From JAIBJN01 sp963748205 (lineage in GTDB: Bacteria; Actinomycetota; Thermoleophilia; Gaiellales; Gaiellaceae), in contig CAVVIB010000023.1 of the NCBI GenBank assembly GCA_963748205.1, forward strand, positions 1-64,000: a DNA stretch of 64,000 bases. Direction: 5' to 3'. The notes beneath the pieces are model-generated. The model ran no database searches. It saw only the letters and a program-made list of their open reading frames with translations, and was not told the origin of the DNA. Of this stretch, positions 1 through 8,487 are shown in pieces; positions within the stretch are counted from its first letter, which is position 1; each line of letters starts with the position of its first letter. Position numbers and translations under genes: made by a program.

Positions 1-89
1 TCGTAGATGTGCTCGAACCGCATGACGACGTCGTCCTTGATCCGCTGCGCCTCGGGCGGCTTCTGCGCCGCCAGCCTGAAGCCGATCAC
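1..89 (-). CDS. Unidentified protein, N-terminal 29 residues only
   Basis: A GTG at 89-87 overlaps the TGA of the upstream oxidase gene (GTGA junction) and opens a frame that runs off the left edge of the window. Only 29 residues are visible. They are fairly polar, with a basic/acidic stretch, and I recognise no family. The tight overlap says it is the third gene of an operon with the Fe-S protein and FAD oxidase. No function is assigned. Confidence 0.5.
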   Translation of the reverse strand, partial: MIGFRLAAQKPPEAQRIKDDVVMRFEHIY

Positions 90-1591
90 GACTCCTCCTC
101 GTAGGCCTCGTCGAGCAGGTACTTGCCCGGATTCATGATGTTGTTCGGGTCGAGCGTGCGCTTGATCTTCTTCATGACGTCGAACCCGCCGCCCAGCTCG
201 AGCGGGACGAGGTCGACCTCGCCCTCGCGACACGAGCCGTGGCACGCGGAGATGGAGCCGCCGTGCTCGATGGCGATGCGGGCGATCTCGCGCTTCGCGT
301 CGACCCACGCGGCCCAGCTCTCCTCGTCCCACTGCATCTCCCAGATGCCGATGTCGATCTCCGTGAGGTAGTCGCCCCACGATTTGAAGGCCCCGTTCGT
401 GTAGGCGAACATGCCCCAGTCGTCGAACATGTCGAAGCGCTCGCGCAGGTCGGCGGCGATCGCGTGCCACTTCTCCCGCACGGCAGGGAGCTGCGAGTAG
501 AGGATCGACGCGTCCTCGCAGTGCCAGCTCATGGGCACGACCTGGCCGTCGCGGGTGCGGCCGTGGAGCGGCGTCGCGTAGCGGTCGTGGCGGGAGGCCC
601 AGTCGCCCTGGGAGATCTCGTCGCCCAGGTACTCGCCGCCCGACGCCTTGCCGATCTTCAGCATCCGCTTGGCCGAGGCGCGCACCTCGTCCTCGTTCCC
701 GTACATGGCCAGCGCCACGACGCCCTTCACCCAGTCGGGCTGCGGGATGTAGGCCTCGTCGTCGCGGCGCAGGTACTGGATCTTCCACTCGTCGAAGAGG
801 ACGACGCCGGCCAGCGTCGCGGCGCCCGAGCGGGCGAACTCGCCGGTGGCGCGCCACGCGTCCTCGTACGAGCGGTAGGCGTAGAAGGCCGAGAACTCGG
901 CCTCGGGCCGCTTGACCAGCTCGAGCGTCGCCTCGGTGGCGATGCCGAGCGTCCCCTGGTGCCCCATGAACAGGTGCTTGAGCTGGTAGCCGCTCGACGA
1001 CTTGCGCACCTTGCGCCCGCCGCCGTCGCCGACGCGGATGATCTCCCCGGTCGGCAGCACCATCTCGAAGCTGATGACGAGGTCGCGCGTGTGGCCGTAG
1101 CGGCCGCCGATCAGCGACCAGCCGCTCGTCCCGATGCGCCCGCCGACGAGCGAGCACGGGTACGAGGCGGGGTTGTCGGGATAGATGAAGCCGTGCGGCC
1201 TCAGCTCCTCGGAGAGCTTGAGCATGTTGATCCCCGGCTGCACCGTGACCGTGCGGTCCTCGAGGTCGAGCTCGAGGATCTTGTTCATCAGCTTCACGTC
1301 GACGACGATCCCGTGCTTGAGCGGCACGGCGCCGTCGGTGAGCCCGGTGCCGCCCGCGCGCGGGACGACCGGGATGCGCTCCCGGTTGGCGAGCTTCACG
1401 ACCTCGGAGATCTGCTCGGCCGAGGTGGGGAGCACCACGGCGTCGGGCGCGAACTCCTCCCAGCGGTGCACCGGGAAGGGTGAGGGGACGCGGGCGCGGT
1501 TGAAGCGCGCGGAGCGGCCGGTGAAGACGTGCTCCTCGCCGCAGATCTGGACGAGCTCGTCGAGGACGCCGTCGGCGATCGCGGTCGCCAT
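86..1591 (-). CDS. FAD-linked oxidase, GlcD / D-lactate dehydrogenase type
   Basis: Predicted FAD-dependent dehydrogenase for a 2-hydroxy acid (glycolate, D-lactate or similar), 501 residues. The PCMH-type FAD domain begins near residue 50 with the motif PRAGGTGLTDG at 77-87, and a later GTSGW/GGRYGH segment contacts FAD. The C-terminal cap ends in the hallmark DPNNIMNPGK near the end of the protein. ATG at 1591 overlaps the stop of the upstream Fe-S gene (ATGA), so the two are translationally coupled, as in GlcD-GlcF pairs. The substrate cannot be told from sequence. An apparent 909-residue reading frame covering both genes is an artefact of a frameshift in the Fe-S gene. Confidence 0.85.
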   Translation of the reverse strand: MATAIADGVLDELVQICGEEHVFTGRSARFNRARVPSPFPVHRWEEFAPDAVVLPTSAEQISEVVKLANRERIPVVPRAGGTGLTDGAVPLKHGIVVDVKLMNKILELDLEDRTVTVQPGINMLKLSEELRPHGFIYPDNPASYPCSLVGGRIGTSGWSLIGGRYGHTRDLVISFEMVLPTGEIIRVGDGGGRKVRKSSSGYQLKHLFMGHQGTLGIATEATLELVKRPEAEFSAFYAYRSYEDAWRATGEFARSGAATLAGVVLFDEWKIQYLRRDDEAYIPQPDWVKGVVALAMYGNEDEVRASAKRMLKIGKASGGEYLGDEISQGDWASRHDRYATPLHGRTRDGQVVPMSWHCEDASILYSQLPAVREKWHAIAADLRERFDMFDDWGMFAYTNGAFKSWGDYLTEIDIGIWEMQWDEESWAAWVDAKREIARIAIEHGGSISACHGSCREGEVDLVPLELGGGFDVMKKIKRTLDPNNIMNPGKYLLDEAYEEES

Positions 1592-2815
1592 CAGACCTCG
1601 ATCCCGGCAGAGGCGGCGACCAGCTCCATCAGGTCGACGACCTCGACGTCCTGCTTCTCGCCCTGCTCGGTCAGCGGGCGCTCCGACCAGACGCAGGCGG
1701 AGACGAGCGTGTCGATCTCGAGTGCCTTTGCCTTCTCGACGCGACGGCGGCTGATCTCTGCCGTCAGGTCGGGCCGCTCGATCCCGAGGCCGGCGCCGGC
1801 CCCGGAGCAGTACGACCACTGGGTCACGTGGTCGACGTCCTTGAACGTCAGCCCGGGGATGGCCCGCAGGATCTCCCGCGGCTCCTTGTGGATCCCCTTG
1901 CGCTTGTTCAGCCGGCAGGCGTCGTGGTACGTCGCCACCCGGTCGATCGGCTCGGTCAGCTCGAGCTTGCCCTCGCGGATCAGCTCGGCGACGAGCTCGA
2001 CGACGAGGACGATCTCGAAGTCGTAAGTCCTCGCCGAAGTAGCGCGGGTAGTCCTCGGTGAAGGAGATGTAGTCGTGCGGGTCGATGACGAGAATCCGCT
2101 TCGCACCGACCGCGCGCCAGTCGGCGACGTTGTGCTCGGCGAAGCGTCGCGCCTGGTCGACGTAGCCCATCTCCGCGGCCGGCCCGCCGCAGCACCACTG
2201 CTCCTGCATGAGGCCGAACTCGACGCCCGCCTTCTTGAGGATCTGCGCCACCGCGCGCGGGACGGTCGTCCGGTAGAACGCGGCCTCGCAGTCGCAGAAC
2301 ATGACGGTCTCGCCGCCGATCGGCAGGTCGAGGCCCTCGGCCCAGTCGGCCACGTGCTCCTGGGAGACCGGCGTGCCGTTGAGGACCGGCTCGCTCTTGC
2401 GCTCGTCGGTGAGCTCGTTCCACCGCTGCCACTGCGGCTGGTGGATGCCGCTCTCGACGGCGAGCGCCCGTACCGCCTTGACGAGGTCGACCGTGCGCGT
2501 GCGGAAGCGGTAGAAGTCGCCGGTGAAGAGCGTGTTGGGGCAGCGCAGCTCGCACGCGCCGCACTGCGTGCAGTGGACGTAGTCGCGGGCCACGTCCTCG
2601 ATCTCGAGGTGGCCCTTCTCCATCGCCACGACGTTGGCGTGGAAGGACGTGGGGGTGTGGGCCTCGTCGCGCGTGACCTGCATGACGGGGCAGACCTCGC
2701 GGCAGAACTTGTGGCCCGACGAGTAGCAGTTGTAGGCCGCGTTGCGCCACTCCGCCACGAACTCGGCGGTGCGTTCGTCGGTTCCCCCGGAGTCGCTGAC
2801 CTGCTCGGTAGCCAT
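1591..2815 (-). CDS. Fe-S oxidoreductase with CCG domains (GlcF/HdrD-like), frameshifted
   Basis: Electron-transfer partner of the downstream FAD oxidase. The N-terminal half has two [4Fe-4S]-type sets: C30, C38, C42 and C82, C85, C88, C92. Two cysteine-rich CCG domains follow (QEQWCCGGPAAEMGY and TYHDACRLNKRKG), as in GlcF and heterodisulfide reductase subunit D. The start at 2815 has an AAGGAGG site. The frame changes near 2025, where one extra T follows GAGGAC; removing it joins both halves into a normal protein of about 407 residues ending in TGA at 1591. This is probably a sequencing insertion, though a real mutation is possible. The alternative is an uncharacterised lactate-utilisation LutA-like protein. 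Confidence 0.8.
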
Positions 2816-2862
2816 TCGCCTCCTTCGCTGGGTTGCGCGACTCTAGGACGCCTGCGATAGAA

Positions 2863-3633
2863 ATGTCCAGTCAGATGCGGCAGCCGCGAAAACCGGTCAT
2901 CGGCCTCTCGCTCGGCCTGCACGACTTCGGCGACTACGCCGCGGTCGGCTTCCAGCGTCCGCTCGCGCTCGCCGGCGGCGTCGGACTCGGCCTCCCACGC
3001 GTGAACGGGCACCTCGAGGACGCGCTCGACGTCTGCGACGGAATCCTCCTCGGCGGCGGCCGCGACATCGACCCGTCGCGCTACGGGCAGGAGCCGACCG
3101 AGCACCTCGCTCCGACCGAGCCGCTGCGGGACGCCTTCGAGCTCGAGCTGGCCGAGCGCGCGCTCGACCGGGGGCTGCCGATCCTCGGCATGTGCCGCGG
3201 GATCCAGATCCTCAACGTCGCGCTCGGCGGCACGCTCGTGCAGGACGTGTCGGTGAAGCCCGAGTGGGCCGAGCATCCGACCGACCGCGGCTGGAAGGCG
3301 TGGAAGGAGGTCGAGCGCACCTCGCTCGAGGGCTCCGACGAGGTTCCGCCGCATCCGCGGCACCGGATCTCGATCGAGCCCGGGAGCCGCCTGCACGAGG
3401 CGCTCGGCGTGGACGAGATCGAGGTGGACAGCTTCCACCACCAGGCGCTCGACCAGGTCGCCGGGGACCTGACGGTCGTGGCCCGCGCGCCCGACGGCGT
3501 CGTCGAGGCAGTCGAGATGAACGGCGACGGCTACGTGCTCGCCGTCCAGTGGGAGCTCCAGGAGGAGTGGCGGGTCGACCGCCGCTTCCTCGAGCCGTTC
3601 TCGCAGTTCGTCACGGCAGCCGCCGAAGGCTAG
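2863..3633 (+). CDS. PuuD-like class I amidotransferase lacking catalytic His/Glu
   Basis: Member of the gamma-glutamyl-GABA hydrolase (peptidase C26) family, 256 residues from ATG 2863; a TTG at 2833 and an ATG at 2875 are alternatives. The nucleophile elbow ILGMCRGIQ with C111 is intact, as are the GGGRDIDPSRYG oxyanion segment and FHHQ. The C-terminal motif that should read QWHPE reads QWELQ (W230-Q233), so both the catalytic His and Glu of the usual Cys-His-Glu triad are absent. It may therefore be non-hydrolytic, use another base, or belong to a divergent clade. It is divergent from the Fe-S/FAD operon and followed directly by an EamA transporter. Confidence 0.75.
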   Translation: MSSQMRQPRKPVIGLSLGLHDFGDYAAVGFQRPLALAGGVGLGLPRVNGHLEDALDVCDGILLGGGRDIDPSRYGQEPTEHLAPTEPLRDAFELELAERALDRGLPILGMCRGIQILNVALGGTLVQDVSVKPEWAEHPTDRGWKAWKEVERTSLEGSDEVPPHPRHRISIEPGSRLHEALGVDEIEVDSFHHQALDQVAGDLTVVARAPDGVVEAVEMNGDGYVLAVQWELQEEWRVDRRFLEPFSQFVTAAAEG

Positions 3634-4494
3634 ATGGGGATCCTCCTCGGCCTCACGGCCGCGTTGTCGTGGGGCCTCGCGGACTACTTCGCCGCGCTGG
3701 CCTCGCGGCGCGCAGGGTCGTTCCGCGTCGTGCTCGGCTTCCACCTCGCCGCGATGGTGTTGCTCACCGCGCTGCTCCTCGTGACCGGGGAGGGGGTGTC
3801 GGACGTGTCAGCGGCCGACATGGCCTGGTTCGCCTTCCTCGGCGTCCTCGGCGCGGTCTCCTACCTCGCCTTCTACCAGGCGCTCGCGATCGGGCCGATC
3901 TCGATCGTGAGCCCGATCGTCTCGGCTTACGCGGCGGTCACGGTCGTCTGCGCCGTGGTGATCGGCGGGGAGCGATTGGCCGCCGGTGAGACGGCGGCGA
4001 TCGTGGTCGTCATCCTCGGCGTGCTGCTCGCGTCCTCGGACCTGGCGCAGATGCGGCACCTCGAGCGCGTCGCCCTCCTCGGGATCCTGCTCGCGCTCCT
4101 GACGGCGGTCGTGATCGGCGCCTTCGTCTACGGCGTGGCCCACTTCAGCGCCGAGTACGGCTGGCTCGTGCCGATCTTCCTCGCGCGCGGGTTCACGACC
4201 CTTCTCCTCGTCCTCATCTCCCTGCGCGGCGGCGAGTGGCGCTTCGAGGACCGCTCGCCGAAGCTCCTGGCGACGATCGTCGGGATCGCCGTGGTCGACA
4301 CGCTCGGGTACGTCGCCTTCAACTTCGGCGTGCGCCACGAGGACACGTCCGTGGTTGCCACGGCTGCGGCGCCCTACGCGGTGGTGCCGATCGTCGCCGG
4401 CGTCATGCTTCTGCACGAGCGGCCGCGTACGACCCAGTGGGCCGGGATCGGGCTCGTGATCGCAGGCCTGCTCCTGCTCGGCCTCGTTTCCTGA
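3634..4494 (+). CDS. EamA-family (DMT) transporter
   Basis: Integral membrane protein of 286 residues with about ten hydrophobic helices arranged as two similar five-helix halves, typical of drug/metabolite transporter superfamily exporters. The start ATG follows immediately after the TAG of the PuuD-like gene with no gap, so the two genes are almost certainly co-transcribed. The substrate is unknown; an amino acid or amine-derived metabolite would fit the neighbours. The family call is firm, the substrate is not. Confidence 0.85.
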   Translation: MGILLGLTAALSWGLADYFAALASRRAGSFRVVLGFHLAAMVLLTALLLVTGEGVSDVSAADMAWFAFLGVLGAVSYLAFYQALAIGPISIVSPIVSAYAAVTVVCAVVIGGERLAAGETAAIVVVILGVLLASSDLAQMRHLERVALLGILLALLTAVVIGAFVYGVAHFSAEYGWLVPIFLARGFTTLLLVLISLRGGEWRFEDRSPKLLATIVGIAVVDTLGYVAFNFGVRHEDTSVVATAAAPYAVVPIVAGVMLLHERPRTTQWAGIGLVIAGLLLLGLVS

Positions 4495-4507
4495 CCCTCC
4501 AGGCCGG

Positions 4508-4521
4508 GTACCCAAGGGTAC
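4508..4521. other. 14-bp palindrome between EamA and PRC-barrel genes
   Basis: A perfect inverted repeat, gtaccc-aa-gggtac, lies in the 49-base gap after the EamA stop. It could form a hairpin with a four-base loop or serve as a protein site. No T-tract follows, so a terminator role is weakly supported. Confidence 0.3.
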
Positions 4522-4543
4522 GCCTCGTTCGAAAGGAGGAACC

Positions 4544-4882
4544 GTGATGTTGGACGAAACCCGCCTTCGAGAGCTGATGGGCCATGACGTGGTCGACAGC
4601 GAGGGCAAGTCGATCGGAAACCTCGAGACCTTCTTCGCCGACCGCACCAGCGGGAGGCCCGAATGGATCGGTGTCTTCACCGGCACCTTCCGCCAGCACC
4701 ACTACCTCGTGCCCCTCGAGGGAGCCGAGGTCGAGGGCAGCGCCATCCGCATCCCGTGGACCAAGGAGCAGGTGCGAAGCGCTCCCGACTACCGCGATCC
4801 GGACTCCAGCATCTCCGAGGAGCTGGAGAGCCAGGCCTACGCCCACTACGGGCTGACGACGGCCGGGGTCACGCAGAGCTAG
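4544..4882 (+). CDS. PRC-barrel domain protein
   Basis: Small soluble protein of 111-112 residues. The N-terminal half (LMGHDVVDSEGKSIGNLE and on) matches the PRC-barrel fold found in RimM, photosynthetic reaction-centre H subunits and many actinobacterial stress proteins. GTG 4544 and ATG 4547 are both possible; AAAGGAGGA at 4532-4540 sits at good distance for either, slightly favouring ATG. The C-terminal tail is acidic. It converges with the hydrolase gene and the two stops share the palindrome CTAG. Role unknown. Confidence 0.8.
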   Translation: MMLDETRLRELMGHDVVDSEGKSIGNLETFFADRTSGRPEWIGVFTGTFRQHHYLVPLEGAEVEGSAIRIPWTKEQVRSAPDYRDPDSSISEELESQAYAHYGLTTAGVTQS

Positions 4883-5766
4883 CAGCCGCAGGCGGAGAGG
4901 AACTCGTCCAGGAGCCGGAAGTACTCCTCCGGTTCCTCTGCCCACGGCCTGTGCGCGCTCCCTTCGAGCACCTCGAAGCGGGCGCGCTCCGGGCTGAGCG
5001 ATTGCCACGTGAGATGGGCGATGCGCGGTGTCGTCAGGCCGTCCCAGCGGCCGGAGACCACCAGCACCGGCGCAGCGATCTCGCCCAGGCGCGGCAGCGG
5101 GTCGAACCCGGCGATCGTCCCCGTCACCTCCCACTCGGGGTCGGGCCCGATGAACGCCTCGTAGGCCTCGAGGCTCATCCCTTCGGCCTCGTCGCGCTCG
5201 AGTCGCGGGCGCGGTCCGAGCTCGGCCCACTCCAGGTGCTCGACCACCCGGCCGAGCACCTCCTGGTAGCGCGGGTCGAGTGACCGGATGCCCTGAGCGC
5301 GCAGCCCGAGCAGTTCGTCCCAGGCGGTGGGATCGTGCTCGCGGAGGGCACGGTTGACGTTGTCGATGTTGCCCTCCTGCCAGGTGGCGGCGCTCACCTG
5401 GGAGTTGCTGAGCACGAGCGCGTCGAGAGCGCCGGGATAGGCGAGCGCATGCGCGAGGGCGGGCAGCCCGCCGAAAGAGAGAGCGACCATTGCCGTCCGC
5501 TCGGCGCCGACGTGGAGCCGGACGCCCTCGAGCGCAGCCGCGTACCGCTCCAGCGTGTAGTCCGCCGCCGGGTCGGAACGGCCGGTGCCCGGATAGTCGA
5601 CGTACGCGACCGTGCGGCGGGCGGCCAGGCGCGAGAACCACGGGTGGTAGTGCGCATGCCCGACGCCTGGGCCGCCGCCGGCCAGGATGACGAGCGGGCC
5701 GTCTCCCTCCAGCTCGACGTAGACGCGCCCGGCGTCTGTGTCTACGAGCTCGCCCGACCCGTGCAC
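4879..5766 (-). CDS. Alpha/beta hydrolase, proline-iminopeptidase-like
   Basis: Serine hydrolase of 295 residues. The N-terminal GGGPGVGHAHY segment resembles the HGGPG oxyanion motif of prolyl iminopeptidases, the elbow VALSFGG carries the nucleophilic Ser, VSGRWDGLT holds the likely Asp, and GSAHRPW the His. GTG at 5766 is the only start that keeps the first strand (GRVYVELEGDGPLVILAGG). The gene converges with the PRC-barrel gene, sharing four bases. It stands alone on its strand here. The substrate, peptide or small ester, is not predictable. Confidence 0.8.
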   Translation of the reverse strand: MHGSGELVDTDAGRVYVELEGDGPLVILAGGGPGVGHAHYHPWFSRLAARRTVAYVDYPGTGRSDPAADYTLERYAAALEGVRLHVGAERTAMVALSFGGLPALAHALAYPGALDALVLSNSQVSAATWQEGNIDNVNRALREHDPTAWDELLGLRAQGIRSLDPRYQEVLGRVVEHLEWAELGPRPRLERDEAEGMSLEAYEAFIGPDPEWEVTGTIAGFDPLPRLGEIAAPVLVVSGRWDGLTTPRIAHLTWQSLSPERARFEVLEGSAHRPWAEEPEEYFRLLDEFLSACGC

Positions 5767-5795
5767 GCGACCAGGATGCCCGAGCGCGGCTCACG

Positions 5796-5846
5796 CCCGC
5801 ACTAATATATTCTTCCTATCCACCGTCAATATCACGGAGGGCAGGG
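5796..5846 (+). promoter_or_regulatory. AT-rich promoter/leader of the DAO-GntR operon
   Basis: The 80-base divergent gap between the hydrolase and the DAO oxidase contains an AT-rich island unlike its surroundings, including the palindrome aatatatt at 5804-5811, then an acggagggc ribosome site just before ATG 5847. I read this as promoter plus possible operator for the GntR regulator encoded in the same operon. Confidence 0.45.
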
Positions 5847-7151
5847 ATGAAGAGGAACGCCGACGCGGTCGTGATCGGTGCCGGGGTGATCGGCGCGGCG
5901 ATCGCCTTCGAGCTCGCGAAGCGGGGCTACAAGACGCTCAACATCGACAAGCTCCCGGCCGCCGGCTACGGGCCGACGAGCAACTCGTGCTCCATCGTCC
6001 GCGCGCACTACTCGTCCTGGGACGGGGTCGCGATGGCCTACGAGGGCTTCGCCTACTGGAAGGACTGGCCGAACTACCTCGAGCACGAGGACGAGCGCGG
6101 CTTCGCGAAGTACATGGACTGCGGGACAGTCCTCTTCAAGAGCAATACGGGCCACCACGAGAAGGTCCTCAAGCACTACCGCGAGCTCGGGGTCGAGTTC
6201 GAGGACTGGGACACGGAGACGCTCGCCGAGCGCGTCCCCTACTACGACCTCGGCGCCTTCTGGCCGCCACGGCGGCCGGAGGACCAGGCGTTCTGGCAGC
6301 CGCCGGACGAGCAGCTGCCCGGCGCGATCTACACGCCCGGGTCCGGGTACGTGAACGACCCGCAGCTTGCCTCGCACAACCTCCAGCGCGCGACCGAGGC
6401 GAAGGGCGGCGAGTTCCTCTTCAACCGCGAGATCGTCGCCATCCGGCGCAACGGGCGGGTGGAGGGCGTGACGCTCGAGAACGGCGAGGAGATCGACGCC
6501 CCCGTCGTCGTCAACGTCGCCGGCCCGCATTCGTTCGTGATCAATCGGATGGCGGACGTCGAGAAGACGATGAACATCAAGACGCGCGCCCTGCGCCACG
6601 AGGTGCACATCGTCCCCGCACCCGAGGAGGTCGACTACGAGCACGCGGGACACCACACGTCCGACGGCGACCAGGGGATCTACTTCAGGCCCGAGAGCGG
6701 GAACAACATCCTGGTCGGGAGCGAGGATCCGGAGTGCGACCCGCAGGTCTGGGTCGACAAGCCGGACGAGTTCGACCGCAACGTGACCAAGGAGCAGTGG
6801 GAGGCACAGGTCTACCGCGTCGCCCGGCGCATCCCCGGCGTCCGCATCCCCAACCAGCCGCGAGGAATCGTCGATCTCTACGACGTCTCCGACGACTGGA
6901 TCCCGATCTACGACAAGGCCGACCTCGACGGCTTCTACATGGCCGTCGGAACGAGCGGGAACCAGTTCAAGAACGCCCCTGTCGTCGGCCACCTCATGGC
7001 CGAGCTGATCGACGCCTGCGAGAAGGGCGCCGACCACGACGGCGACCCCGTCCAGGTCAAGGTTCCGTACGGCGGCTTCACGCTCGACGCCGGCTTCTAC
7101 TCGCGCAACCGGGAGATCAACCCCGACTCGAGCTTCTCGGTGAACGGTTGA
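5847..7151 (+). CDS. DAO-family FAD oxidoreductase (sarcosine oxidase beta / PuuB-like)
   Basis: Flavoprotein of 434 residues in the D-amino-acid oxidase fold. The Rossmann dinucleotide motif VIGAGVIGAAIA lies at residues 9-20. The later GTSGNQFKNAPVVGHLMAEL segment is the usual C-terminal FAD contact. Members oxidise N-methyl or secondary amines such as sarcosine, dimethylglycine or gamma-glutamyl-amines. It starts an operon with a GntR regulator whose start overlaps or abuts its stop, and it faces a convergent operon encoding a gamma-glutamyl ligase, aldehyde dehydrogenase and amidotransferase. A PuuB-like role (oxidising a gamma-glutamylated amine) is therefore attractive but inferred; simple sarcosine-type oxidation is the alternative. 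Confidence 0.8.
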   Translation: MKRNADAVVIGAGVIGAAIAFELAKRGYKTLNIDKLPAAGYGPTSNSCSIVRAHYSSWDGVAMAYEGFAYWKDWPNYLEHEDERGFAKYMDCGTVLFKSNTGHHEKVLKHYRELGVEFEDWDTETLAERVPYYDLGAFWPPRRPEDQAFWQPPDEQLPGAIYTPGSGYVNDPQLASHNLQRATEAKGGEFLFNREIVAIRRNGRVEGVTLENGEEIDAPVVVNVAGPHSFVINRMADVEKTMNIKTRALRHEVHIVPAPEEVDYEHAGHHTSDGDQGIYFRPESGNNILVGSEDPECDPQVWVDKPDEFDRNVTKEQWEAQVYRVARRIPGVRIPNQPRGIVDLYDVSDDWIPIYDKADLDGFYMAVGTSGNQFKNAPVVGHLMAELIDACEKGADHDGDPVQVKVPYGGFTLDAGFYSRNREINPDSSFSVNG

Positions 7152-7153
7152 CG

Positions 7154-7825
7154 GTGCGGAGCGGGCAGCTGGCGCTCGGGAACGAGGTTCCAACCGGGGC
7201 GTCGCTCGCGGACCGCGCCTATCTGGTCCTACGCCACCGGATCGTGACCCTCGAGATGTCCCCCGGCTCGCCGATTGCCGAGGACGACGTGATGCACGAG
7301 CTAGGCGTCAGCCGGACGCCGATTCGCGAGGCGCTCATCCGGCTCGCGCAGGACGGGCTCGTCACGGTCGTGCCCCGCCGCCAGACGCTCGTCAGCGAGA
7401 TCCGCATCGGCCACCTGGCCGAGATCTCCGAGGTGCGGACGGAGCTGGAGGGGTTCGCGGCAGGCCTCGCGGCGGCGCGCTTCGCGCCCGACGACGCCCC
7501 CGAGCTCGCCGAGCTCCTCGAGGAGCTCGATCACGTCGAGCGGCTCGGCGAGAACGAGACGCTCATCGAGCTCGACCGCAAGGTGCACGACTTCGTCTAC
7601 CGCACCTGCCGGAACTCGTTCCTCCGCGAGGACGGGTCGCGCTACTACTACCTCTCGCTCCGCATCTGGTTCCTCGTGCTCGACCGCGTCGCCCGGCTCG
7701 ACGAGGCCGTCGGCGAGCACCGGGAGCTGCTGCGGGCGATCGAGGCCGGGGACGCAGCGGCGGCGAGCGAGGTCGCGAGCCGGCACGTCACCGCGTTCGA
7801 GCGGGCGATCAGGCAGGTCCTGTGA
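7154..7825 (+). CDS. GntR-family regulator (FCD/FadR type)
   Basis: Transcription factor of 223 residues: an N-terminal winged helix (HELGVSRTPIREALIRLAQD recognition region) and a C-terminal all-helical FCD ligand domain. TTG 7148 overlaps the DAO stop; GTG 7154 follows it and is my choice. Being cotranscribed with the oxidase, it likely senses the amine or its product and controls this operon and perhaps the convergent one. Its 3' end overlaps the convergent amidotransferase gene by 17 bases. Confidence 0.85.
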   Translation: MRSGQLALGNEVPTGASLADRAYLVLRHRIVTLEMSPGSPIAEDDVMHELGVSRTPIREALIRLAQDGLVTVVPRRQTLVSEIRIGHLAEISEVRTELEGFAAGLAAARFAPDDAPELAELLEELDHVERLGENETLIELDRKVHDFVYRTCRNSFLREDGSRYYYLSLRIWFLVLDRVARLDEAVGEHRELLRAIEAGDAAAASEVASRHVTAFERAIRQVL

Positions 7826-8483
7826 CGCCCGCCCACCAGGCGTCGAAGAGCGCGAACGCACGCGGCCCGACCGCGTCCGCCTGAGCGCTGGCCTGGTCGC
7901 GGATCCCGGCGGGCGTGAGGCCGTGCGCGCCCAGCCACTCGGTGTAGTGGTCGGCCCAGCGGCCGGCGAGTGCGGGCGTCGCCTCGGGATGGAACTGGAG
8001 ACCGAGGTGTGGGCCGAGTCGGAACGCGCTCGCGCTCTCGCCGAGGGACGCGACCAGCCTGGCCCCGTCCGGGACGGCGAAGCGCTCCGAGTTGAAGTGG
8101 AGCCAGGGACCGGTGGAGACGAGCCGGGGCTCGGATGTCTGGGTCTCGAACCAGCCCACCGCGGGCGGCTCTGCCACCGAGATCTCGCCCCCGAGCGCGG
8201 CCGCGAGCGCCTGCCCGCCGAAGCAGATCCCGAGCACCGGGACATCGGCGGCGACGGCGGTGCGCAGGAGGCCGACCTCGTCCGGGATCCAGCCCGGGTC
8301 GGCGGCGGTCACCGAGTGGCGGGAGCCCATGGCGGCGATCCAGGCGAACTCGCGCGGGTCGCGCGGCACCCCCTCCTCGAAGACCCTGGCCACCTCGAAG
8401 GGGATCCCACGCTCGTCCAGCCAGTCCCCGAGCAGCGCTGGAGGATCCAGCGTGTCGTTCTGGAGCACGAGGCCGTGCGCCAT
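7809..8483 (-). CDS. Class I glutamine amidotransferase / gamma-glutamyl hydrolase
   Basis: GATase of 224 residues with a complete triad: the nucleophile elbow LGICFGGQALA and the LQFHPE motif carrying His and Glu. No synthetase domain is attached, so it acts alone or hydrolyses a gamma-glutamyl amide. It is the last gene of a minus-strand operon after a glutamine-synthetase-like ligase and an aldehyde dehydrogenase. That order suggests a PuuD-like role, releasing glutamate from a gamma-glutamylated acid, though the protein looks closer to GMP-synthase-type GATases than to classical PuuD. The gap to the aldehyde dehydrogenase stop is only four bases. Confidence 0.8.
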   Translation of the reverse strand: MAHGLVLQNDTLDPPALLGDWLDERGIPFEVARVFEEGVPRDPREFAWIAAMGSRHSVTAADPGWIPDEVGLLRTAVAADVPVLGICFGGQALAAALGGEISVAEPPAVGWFETQTSEPRLVSTGPWLHFNSERFAVPDGARLVASLGESASAFRLGPHLGLQFHPEATPALAGRWADHYTEWLGAHGLTPAGIRDQASAQADAVGPRAFALFDAWWAGVTGPA

Positions 8484-8487
8484 CGCG

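Noticed and set aside
86..2815. One 909-residue protein combining Fe-S and FAD domains
   Set aside because: The middle of that frame is Arg/Pro-rich nonsense. The Fe-S protein continues in another frame after an extra base near 2025, and the FAD gene has its own ATG at 1591 overlapping the Fe-S stop.
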